This document shows, one piece after another, positions 7,895-13,467 of a stretch of 22,409 nucleotides of DNA. Below the pieces are notes generated by a model that did not search any database, was not told the origin of the DNA, and worked only from the letters and a program-made list of their open reading frames with translations. Origin of the DNA: CAYTCZ01 sp964436315 (GTDB taxonomy: Bacteria > Actinomycetota > Thermoleophilia > Gaiellales > Gaiellaceae); the NCBI GenBank assembly GCA_964436315.1, contig CAYTCZ010000064.1, forward strand, positions 1-22,409. The letters run 5' to 3'. Numbering within the stretch: position 1 is the stretch's first letter; each line of letters begins with the position of its first letter. Both the position numbers and the translations under genes were made by a program.

Positions 7895-7971
7895 CTCTCG
7901 CTTCGCTGCCAGGCTGGTGGCGAAGGCCGGCTTTGCCGGCCGTGAGCGCCAGCCGTCCAGCGAGGCGAGAG
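7895..7971. repeat. 77-nt imperfect hairpin downstream of the SUF operon
   Basis: CTCTCGCTTCGCTG (7895-7908) pairs with CAGCGAGGCGAGAG (7958-7971) with one wobble. An inner part GGCTGG-GGCG pairs with CGCC-AGCC, and the tip GGCCGGC-TTT-GCCGGCC (7925-7941) is perfect. It stands 25 bp after the methyltransferase stop and could end plus-strand transcription, though no T-run follows. A repeat-family palindrome is the alternative. Confidence 0.65.
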
Positions 7972-7976
7972 AAGAC

Positions 7977-7998
7977 AAGGGGGCCCGGAGGCCCCCTT
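7977..7998 (-). terminator. Strong GC-rich terminator hairpin of the minus-strand RNA
   Basis: AAGGGGGCC (7977-7985) and GGCCCCCTT (7990-7998) form a perfect 9-bp stem with a 4-base loop. Read on the minus strand it is followed by GTCTTCTCTC, moderately T-rich. On the plus strand it is followed by GAGCAGTAAATC without a T-run. This favours action on minus-strand transcripts, but it may work both ways between the converging units. Confidence 0.7.
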
Positions 7999-8085
7999 GA
8001 GCAGTAAATCGCCTGGAGTAGTAGGGGCGCTTAGGGTGTCCCCCACGCTGGCTAGGCGATTCCCCTGAGGTCCGGGGACACGCCC

Positions 8086-8127
8086 CTACCGACGACTACC
8101 TCCACTGGCCACATCTAAATCACTCAA
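8086..8127 (-). CDS. Possible 13-residue peptide inside the candidate RNA
   Basis: TTG at 8127 opens MSDLDVASGGSRR followed by TAG. It stands 9 nt after AGGAGGT within AAAGGAGGTGGTCCAGC (8129-8145), a near-perfect complement of the 16S rRNA 3' end, so ribosome binding is credible. Against it: the same bases belong to the proposed RNA stem, the peptide is tiny, and a second overlapping frame (ATG 8114 to stop 8052, 20 codons) is equally open. It could be a leader peptide, or the Shine-Dalgarno-like sequence could serve an RNA-only function. Confidence 0.22.
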   Translation of the reverse strand: MSDLDVASGGSRR

Positions 8128-8158
8128 CGCTGGACCACCTCCTTTCCGTGGTCTCCAG

Positions 8159-8188
8159 AGCATAGCCACGAGCGGACGATCGGGGCAA
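8159..8188 (-). promoter_or_regulatory. Promoter-like -35/-10 pair for the minus-strand RNA
   Basis: On the minus strand TTGCCC (8183-8188) and TATGCT (8159-8164) are 18 nt apart, each matching 4 of 6 housekeeping sigma consensus bases. The expected start, about 8152-8156, coincides with the GGAGACCAC arm of the first hairpin. That agreement is the main reason to believe it. Confidence 0.45.
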
Positions 8189-8235
8189 CCAACCATTTAG
8201 GGGGTCCGAGTTCGCGTCTCTGCCGAGGACGGAAT

Positions 8236-8745
8236 CTACTCGGCGTCCTCGAGTCCAGTAACGTAGCCTTGCTCCTGGTACGTCTCCGCGACGTCCTGGA
8301 GCATGGCCACGGACTCGAGGTTAACGAGCTGACCGAGGATCTGGAAGGCTGCCGCCGGGTCATCGGACTCAGTGGCCTCGAGAAGTTGCGACGAGATGTC
8401 AGTCAGGTCGTCGGAGAACATGCGGATGCTCTCGATCAGCTTGTCGTGCGCAGCCTCGATCTCCTCGGGAGGACTGACACCCTCGAGCCGATCCGCGAGC
8501 TCTCGCAGTTCGGTCTGCGCCTCCTCGATCTGCAGCTCGAGCTCCTCCGGACTTCCGGGATCTCCGAGGGACTCAAAACCCTCGGCAACCAAGCTGCCAA
8601 GAGCGGAGAGCTCTGCCTCGTACTCGGCCTTCGTGAGTCGGTCTCCGTCCGCCGAGTCGCCGTCGCCGTTCCCGTTCCCCCCGCAGCCGCCGACGCCGAC
8701 GGCTACCAGAGCGAGGAGGGCGAGAATGACCGCCGCGGTTCTCAT
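8236..8745 (-). CDS. Small putative lipoprotein with helical coiled-coil-like region
   Basis: A 169-aa protein with an N-terminal hydrophobic stretch (residues 4-18) and a lipobox-like VGGC with Cys21, followed by a Gly/Asn/Asp-rich linker. This suggests a lipid-anchored extracytoplasmic protein. The rest is acidic and helical (about 38-165), including SPPEEIEAAHDKLIESI. No known domain is recognised. Its ATG overlaps the epimerase TGA by one base (TGATG), so it is probably translationally coupled and the last protein gene of this operon. A PP-x-H-x-LIE pattern and helical layout resemble residues about 75-200 of the membrane protein at 20763-21887. Function unknown. Confidence 0.8.
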   Translation of the reverse strand: MRTAAVILALLALVAVGVGGCGGNGNGDGDSADGDRLTKAEYEAELSALGSLVAEGFESLGDPGSPEELELQIEEAQTELRELADRLEGVSPPEEIEAAHDKLIESIRMFSDDLTDISSQLLEATESDDPAAAFQILGQLVNLESVAMLQDVAETYQEQGYVTGLEDAE

Positions 8746-9632
8746 CAGCTCACGGCGAGTGAAAGCTGTTCCTCGAGTGAGATGGGGTCGATTCCGAAGG
8801 TCTCCACTGCCGGTGCAATGTTGCCGACGTTGTCCTCGAAGTCGAGCATCTTCAGTTGATCCCGCGTCAGCGGCGGTCGCGGCAGCCGCTCGAGGATCGA
8901 TGCATTTACTCGTAGCAGGCCGAACGGGACATGAACGAGGGGTCGTTTCTTGCCAAGAGCTTTCTGGATGGCCTCAAAAAACTCGTTCCACGTTGGAGTG
9001 TCAGGTCCTCCGAGGTCATAGGTCTTTCCGACCGATTCCGACGTCGCGAGCGATTTGGCGAAGAACGCGGCGACATCGTCGACCCAAATCGGCTGGAGGC
9101 GGCGCGTCCCGTCGCCGGCGACCGGCGTCACCGGCAGCCAACGAACCTGGCGCACGAACATCGGCAGCACGCCGCCGTCGCGCCCGAACACGAAACTCGG
9201 CCGGAAGATGGTGAAATCAAGGCCGGACTGCTTAACGTGCTGCTCCATCGCCCACTTGGCGCTGTAGTAGGGCACCAGGTCCTTCGATCCTTCGTTCACA
9301 CCGAGTGCGCTCATGTGGACGAAGCGCTGCACATCGGCGCCTTGGGCGGCTTCCAGCAGGGCGCTCGTTCCGCCGACCATGATTCGCTCGAAGTCGGACG
9401 GGCGGCCGGTGATGATCGCGACGAGGTGAATCACCGCCTCGCAGCCTTCGAGCACGGGGGGAAGCGTGTCGGGCTCGGTGACATCTCCGCGCGCGAGCTC
9501 GCAGCCCCACGCGGAGAGGTGTTCCGCTTTGCTCGGATCTCGCACGAGCACCCGGACCGGGCGATCTTCGGCACGAAGCGCGTGGACAATCCGGGTTCCG
9601 ATGAAGCCCGTTGCGCCGGTGACGAGAATCAC
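8745..9632 (-). CDS. NAD(P)-binding epimerase/dehydratase family protein, NDUFA9-like atypical SDR
   Basis: A 295-aa extended/atypical SDR. The Rossmann nucleotide-binding motif GATGFIG is at 6-12, and Tyr122-X3-Lys126 (YYSAK) with Ser108 forms the SDR catalytic set. The region DLGGPDTPTWNEFFEAI and the C-terminal LLRVNASILERLPRPPLTRDQLKML are typical of the group annotated as complex I NDUFA9-subunit-like or NAD(P)H-binding proteins. Its GTG start overlaps the dcd stop (GTGA). It could act on a nucleotide sugar or quinone-related substrate, but nothing in the sequence decides this. Confidence 0.85.
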   Translation of the reverse strand: MILVTGATGFIGTRIVHALRAEDRPVRVLVRDPSKAEHLSAWGCELARGDVTEPDTLPPVLEGCEAVIHLVAIITGRPSDFERIMVGGTSALLEAAQGADVQRFVHMSALGVNEGSKDLVPYYSAKWAMEQHVKQSGLDFTIFRPSFVFGRDGGVLPMFVRQVRWLPVTPVAGDGTRRLQPIWVDDVAAFFAKSLATSESVGKTYDLGGPDTPTWNEFFEAIQKALGKKRPLVHVPFGLLRVNASILERLPRPPLTRDQLKMLDFEDNVGNIAPAVETFGIDPISLEEQLSLAVS

Positions 9633-10192
9633 TCGAAGTTCTTCCAGTACCGGCTGGGCGTCGGGCCGTTTTGCCCCTGGTACTTCGAGCCGATGCCTGC
9701 GGCGCCGTATGGATGCTCGGCAGGCTCCGAGAGTTGAACGAACGAGAGCTGACCAATCTTCATTCCATAGAAGATCGTAATCGGCAGGTTGGCGACGTTC
9801 GAGAGCTCCAGCGTGACGTGCCCATCCCAGCCCGGGTCGATGAAGCCGGCCGTCGAGTGGATCAGCAGCCCGAGCCGACCGAGCGAGCTTTTCCCTTCGA
9901 GCCGCGCAACCAGGTCATCGGGAAGCGTGATCCGCTCGAGGGTCGAGCCGAGCACGAACTCGCCGGGATGAAGGATGAACGCCTCGTCCCCGTCGACCTC
10001 CACGAGTTCAGTGAGATCGTCCATCGGCTCTTTGACGTTGATGTAGGGGTACCGAGCGTTTCGGAAGACGCGAAAGTACCGGTCGACACGCACGTCCACA
10101 CTCGAGGGCTGCAGGAGATCGTCCTCATAGGGATCGATTCCGATGCGTCCCTCGTCCAGGAACCGGCGAATCGTTCTGTCCGACAACACCAT
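9629..10192 (-). CDS. dcd: dCTP deaminase, probably bifunctional (dUMP-forming)
   Basis: A 187-aa trimeric dUTPase-fold enzyme. Visible are MVLSDRTI at the start, QPSSVDVR, HPGEFVLGST, GKSSLGRLGL with Ser103 and Arg106, HSTAGFIDPGWDGHVTLELSN with catalytic Glu129, and the C-terminal SKYQGQNGPTPSRYW that closes over the nucleotide. It deaminates dCTP for dTMP synthesis. Overall it is very close to the mycobacterial enzyme, which both deaminates dCTP and hydrolyses the product to dUMP, so I favour the bifunctional form. ATG 10192 has only weak TGGA before it, and TATAGT 11 nt upstream suggests a very short leader. It follows ddl after 87 bp containing a large palindrome. Confidence 0.94.
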   Translation of the reverse strand: MVLSDRTIRRFLDEGRIGIDPYEDDLLQPSSVDVRVDRYFRVFRNARYPYINVKEPMDDLTELVEVDGDEAFILHPGEFVLGSTLERITLPDDLVARLEGKSSLGRLGLLIHSTAGFIDPGWDGHVTLELSNVANLPITIFYGMKIGQLSFVQLSEPAEHPYGAAGIGSKYQGQNGPTPSRYWKNFE

Positions 10193-10203
10193 TCCAGTGG
10201 AGC

Positions 10204-10209
10204 ACTATA
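10204..10209 (-). promoter_or_regulatory. Possible -10 element for dcd
   Basis: TATAGT on the minus strand, 11 nt before the dcd ATG. A start 6-7 nt downstream would leave a leader of about 5 nt. I find no good -35 at 16-18 nt spacing, so this is tentative. Confidence 0.3.
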
Positions 10210-10252
10210 GGGCTGCGAACATCCGCATGATCTCCCGATCGGATGGTAGGGC

Positions 10253-10280
10253 GACGTTTGATCGGATCCGATCAAACGTC
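10253..10280. promoter_or_regulatory. 28-bp perfect palindrome between ddl and dcd
   Basis: The half-site GACGTTTGATCGGA is followed directly by its exact reverse complement, with no spacer. It touches the ddl stop codon (TAG 10280-10282). Without a loop or a T-run it is a poor terminator. A dimeric repressor operator upstream of dcd, or a recombination or repeat site, fits better. Confidence 0.6.
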
Positions 10281-11314
10281 TAGTACTGTAGCCGCGCTTT
10301 CCGCGCACGCCGATCGATCGCCAGCTGGATCAGCCGATCGAGGAGCTCGTCGTACGGGATGCCGGACGCCTCGAAGAGTTTCGAGTAGACGCTCGTTGCG
10401 GTGAAGCCGGGAATGGTGTTGAGCTCGTTGACGACGACCTCGCCGTCCTCGCGCACGAAGAAATCGACGCGGGCGAGACCCTCGCAGTCCGCGGCGCGAA
10501 ACGCCGCGAGAGCGAGCTCCTGCACCCTGTGCGTCGATTCCGGTGAGATCCTCGCCGGAACGATGAGCTCCATTCCGCCCTCGTCGTACTTCGAGGCGAA
10601 GTCGTACCAGTCGTTCTTCAGCGGGACGATCTCGCCGGGCAGCGATGGGATCGGTTGCTCGTTCCCAAGGACGCTGCACTCGACTTCCATGCCCGAGATG
10701 TACTCCTCGATCAGGATCTTCTCGTCGTGATCAAACGCCTCCGCGGCTGCTTTGTCGAGCTCCGCGGGTTCACGGACGATGCTGATGCCGACACTCGAGC
10801 CCATGCGGGCCGGCTTGACCACGACCGGGAGGCCGAAAGGGCTCTCGACGGGCCCGGTGTCCCACTGACGGCGCGCCACGCTCTGTGCGACTGGGATTCC
10901 GTTATCGCGCATCACGGCCTTGAAGAGATCCTTGTCCATGCAGAGTGCGGAGGCCGTCACACCGCTGCCGACATAGGCGACGTCAGCGAGTTCAAGTAGA
11001 CCCTGGACGGTGCCGTCCTCGCCGAAGGGGCCGTGGAGGATCGGTAGGAAGACGTCCACGTGAGCGAGGGACTCGAGCTCGCTCCCGAGAGCTGCCGGAA
11101 ACACGCCGAGCGGGAACGGCGGGTCTTCGCTGGATCCGGCGCCACGTGACCCCTCGGCCGCCTGGGCAGCGATCGCAACTGCGATTCTCCATTGTCCCTC
11201 GCGTGAGATCTCGATCTCGTGGACGTCGTACCGCTCGGGGTCGAGAGCGGCGACGACCGAGCGCGCAGATGCCAGCGAGATGTCGTGCTCACTCGAGCGG
11301 CCACCCATGATCAC
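10280..11314 (-). CDS. ddl: D-alanine--D-alanine ligase
   Basis: A 344-aa ATP-grasp enzyme. GGRSSEHDISLAS is the N-terminal D-Ala site, LHGPFGEDGTVQGLLE the second block, KPARMGSSVGI the ATP-grasp loop, and WYDFASKY carries the Tyr/Lys pair of D-Ala-D-Ala (not D-lactate) ligases. ARVDFF...VVVNELNTIPGFT gives the magnesium ligands. It makes the dipeptide for peptidoglycan precursors, which fits its place behind pbpA and pknB. The start is awkward: GTG 11314 (or ATG 11308) cuts the usual first beta strand. The codons upstream would read LRVA, which belongs to the fold, but no start codon exists there. The gap to pknB is 35 bp with no clear Shine-Dalgarno. Confidence 0.95.
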   Translation of the reverse strand: MIMGGRSSEHDISLASARSVVAALDPERYDVHEIEISREGQWRIAVAIAAQAAEGSRGAGSSEDPPFPLGVFPAALGSELESLAHVDVFLPILHGPFGEDGTVQGLLELADVAYVGSGVTASALCMDKDLFKAVMRDNGIPVAQSVARRQWDTGPVESPFGLPVVVKPARMGSSVGISIVREPAELDKAAAEAFDHDEKILIEEYISGMEVECSVLGNEQPIPSLPGEIVPLKNDWYDFASKYDEGGMELIVPARISPESTHRVQELALAAFRAADCEGLARVDFFVREDGEVVVNELNTIPGFTATSVYSKLFEASGIPYDELLDRLIQLAIDRRARKARLQY

Positions 11315-11349
11315 GGCGACCCGGAGCCGACCAGCGGTCGGTGACTTGC

Positions 11350-13455
11350 CTATTGACCCTCTCCCTCGGGCGCAGGCTGTTCTTCAGGCGCAGGCGGTGG
11401 CTCTTCAGGCGGGGGAGGCGGTGGCTCAGGAGGCGGTGCGGGAGGTGGCTCAGGAGGCGGTGCGGGAGGTGGCTCAGGAGGCGGTGCGGGTTCAGGAGGT
11501 GGCTCAGGAGGGGCCTCGACGAACACACCTATCGCGATGGTCACTGTCGAGCCAGTTTCGGTCTCGGCTCCAGCACCGGGATTCTGAGCCAGAACGATGC
11601 CCACCTGGGCAGGATCAGAGGTTTCGATCTGCTGAACGGCGACGCCGAAGCCCGAGGCCTGCAGTGCGTTCTGGGCGGATTGCGCATCAGCGCCCAACAC
11701 GTCCGGGACGGCCACGACATCTGGGCCTTCCGAGATGGAGATCTGCACCGTACCGCCAGAGGCGGCATCGGCACCTGGCTCTGGCGCCTGCTCGAAAACA
11801 GTGCCAATCGGCGCTCCGGACGGACCTCCGACGACGTTCACCTCGAAGCCTGCGTCGAAGAGGACCTGTTCTGCCTCGTCCTGAGTCAGGCCAATGACGT
11901 CCGGTACCTCCACGGTCTGCCGGCCCTTGGACACACGCACGATGATCTCGGTTCCGAGCGGGAGGACTTCGCCCGGTTTGGGATCTTGGCTCGACACCTC
12001 TCCTGGAGGACGAGTGTCAGAGAAGACATTCCGTCGGACAGCCACGAGCCCAAGCTCTTCGAGCCTTGCCTGAGCCTCCTCGAACTGGAGACCTTGGAGA
12101 CGCGGGACTGTGACCGTCTCGACACCGGACGAGACCACAATCGTGACCGTGTCACCTTCGTCGAGTCGGGTCCCTGCCTCGGGATCTTGCGCCATCACCT
12201 CCCTCTCGGGCACGTCGGAGCTTGCCTCGGTCAGGATCTCGACGGCGAAGCCCAGATCCTCCAGGTTTTGAACGGCGAGGTCTTGCTCGAGGCCAATCAC
12301 CAGAGGCACGCCGACCGGCTGGGTCTCCTCCAGTTCTCGCTGGATCTGAGTCCATACGTAGAAGCCGGCGATCGCGCCCGCAGCGACGAGGGCAATTACC
12401 AAGAGCCACGGGAAGACGCTCCGCCGCCTCGGTGGCCGAGGCGGCGGGCGATAGCCGTAGCCGACGGGTTTGGCCGGCGGCGGAGGTCGGCGCGGTGGTG
12501 TGGTAGGCGAATCGACAACTCGCGTCGGCGCCGAGGTCGCCGTGCGACTCGCCGCGGCCGCTCCAACCGCTGCACCGGCCAGAACTGCGGTCGCGGCCTC
12601 CGAGGTTCGCGCTGATACTGGAAGCCCGCTACCAACGTGAGCGAGTTCTTCCGAGAAGTCGTCCGCGCTCGTATACCGATCGGCCGGTTTCTTACTCAGA
12701 GCGCGAAGCACGATCAGATCGAGCTCCTCCGGAATTCCGGCGACGACCTCAGAGGGGGGCTTCGGAGGATCATTCAGATGCTTCATTGCAATCTCGACCG
12801 GCGTGTCACCGTCGAACGGAAGTCGCCCGGTGAGCATCTCGTAGAGGACGACTCCGACCGAGTACGTGTCGGATGCCGCAGTCACCGTCCCGCCGCGCGC
12901 CTGCTCCGGCGAGAGGTACTGCGCCGTTCCCATGATCGAGCCGACCTCGGTCATTTGCGATGCGCCGGCGCGAGCGATCCCGAAGTCCGTGACTGTCAGG
13001 CGCTCTTCCGCGCCCACGAGGATGTTGTGAGGCTTGATATCGCGGTGGATGATTCCGTTTCGGTGCGCGAATCGGAGTGCCGAGAGAATCTGTTGCGTGT
13101 ACGCGACCGCCTTGGCTACTGGAAGTGGGCCGACGGTCCGGATGACGTCCTTCAGGCTTCGGCCCTCGATCAACTCCATCGCGATGTAGGGGTGGTTCTC
13201 GACCTCGCCGCGGTCGTAAATCGAAACGATGTTCGGGTGAGAAAGCGAGGCCGCCGACTCGGCCTCGCGACGAAACCGCTCTAGGAACGTGTCGTCCTGG
13301 GCAAAGCGCTCGTCGAGGATCTTGATGGCAACCTGTCGCCCCAGATCTTCGTCCTCGGCGAGGTAGACGCTGGCCATTCCGCCGGCGCCGAGCTTGCGAA
13401 GAATCCGATAGCGGCCGTCAAAAAGCGTGTCGATCAGGGGGTCGGGACGCGACAT
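11350..13455 (-). CDS. pknB: PASTA-domain Ser/Thr protein kinase PknB with Pro/Glu-rich C-terminal tail
   Basis: A 701-aa receptor-type Hanks kinase. Kinase domain about 16-280: GAGGMASV loop 23-30, Lys45 (VAIK), HRDIKPHN with Asp139, DFG with Asp157, SPEQ at 182-185. A Pro/Arg-rich juxtamembrane part follows, then one membrane segment at about 348-370, then four PASTA repeats starting near 381, 444, 513 and 580 (each with a VPxVxGL-like opening). PASTA domains bind muropeptides outside the cell. The last 54 residues are almost only Pro, Glu, Ala and Gln, encoded by a 24-bp tandem repeat. This tail is unusual for PknB. ATG 13455 has no Shine-Dalgarno and lies 12 bp behind pbpA. The kinase would control RodA/PbpA, PstP and the FHA proteins of the same cluster. 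Confidence 0.95.
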   Translation of the reverse strand: MSRPDPLIDTLFDGRYRILRKLGAGGMASVYLAEDEDLGRQVAIKILDERFAQDDTFLERFRREAESAASLSHPNIVSIYDRGEVENHPYIAMELIEGRSLKDVIRTVGPLPVAKAVAYTQQILSALRFAHRNGIIHRDIKPHNILVGAEERLTVTDFGIARAGASQMTEVGSIMGTAQYLSPEQARGGTVTAASDTYSVGVVLYEMLTGRLPFDGDTPVEIAMKHLNDPPKPPSEVVAGIPEELDLIVLRALSKKPADRYTSADDFSEELAHVGSGLPVSARTSEAATAVLAGAAVGAAAASRTATSAPTRVVDSPTTPPRRPPPPAKPVGYGYRPPPRPPRRRSVFPWLLVIALVAAGAIAGFYVWTQIQRELEETQPVGVPLVIGLEQDLAVQNLEDLGFAVEILTEASSDVPEREVMAQDPEAGTRLDEGDTVTIVVSSGVETVTVPRLQGLQFEEAQARLEELGLVAVRRNVFSDTRPPGEVSSQDPKPGEVLPLGTEIIVRVSKGRQTVEVPDVIGLTQDEAEQVLFDAGFEVNVVGGPSGAPIGTVFEQAPEPGADAASGGTVQISISEGPDVVAVPDVLGADAQSAQNALQASGFGVAVQQIETSDPAQVGIVLAQNPGAGAETETGSTVTIAIGVFVEAPPEPPPEPAPPPEPPPAPPPEPPPAPPPEPPPPPPEEPPPAPEEQPAPEGEGQ
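11423..11490 (-). repeat. 24-bp coding tandem repeat in the PknB tail
   Basis: A unit beginning GGCTCAGGAGGCGG on the plus strand occurs at 11423-11446, 11447-11470 and partially at 11471-11490, without differences. On the coding strand it gives an 8-residue Pro/Glu/Ala unit (PPPAPPPE permutation). Perfect identity of the copies suggests recent expansion or slippage. Confidence 0.85.
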
Positions 13456-13467
13456 ACAAGTAAAAGG

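Larger units (their letters stand above)
7977..8153 (-). ncRNA. Candidate structured noncoding RNA with pseudoknot (raiA-motif-like at best guess)
   Basis: The minus strand between the lipoprotein gene and the SUF operon shows four nested structures. From the 5' end: a hairpin in which GGACCAC complements sit at 8132-8138 and 8148-8156 with an AAAGGAGG loop; a long stem of GTAGGGGCG (8081-8089) with CGCCCCTAC (8021-8029), continued by TGTCCCC (8074-8080) with GGGGACA (8037-8043); a pseudoknot of loop AATCGCCT (8054-8061) with tail AGGCGATT (8007-8014); and the terminator hairpin. A promoter-like pair at 8159-8188 places the start at the first hairpin. Length about 180 nt. I see no tRNA, tmRNA, SRP RNA, RNase P or 6S signature. 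Size, phylum and pseudoknot recall the raiA RNA class, but I could not align it. The structures are seen; the class is a guess. Confidence 0.55.

Noticed and set aside
8129..8147. Plus-strand GCTGGACCACCTCCTTT as the end of a 16S rRNA gene
   Set aside because: No other 16S sequence precedes it. The match is explained better as an anti-16S sequence on the minus-strand RNA.
8224..8251. 8-bp inverted repeat around the lipoprotein stop codon as a terminator
   Set aside because: Loop of 12 nt, no T-run, and it lies partly inside the coding sequence. Kept only as a weak possibility.
11341..12615. 424-codon plus-strand open frame opposite pknB
   Set aside because: Shadow of the PASTA region and Pro-rich tail; composition is an antisense artefact.
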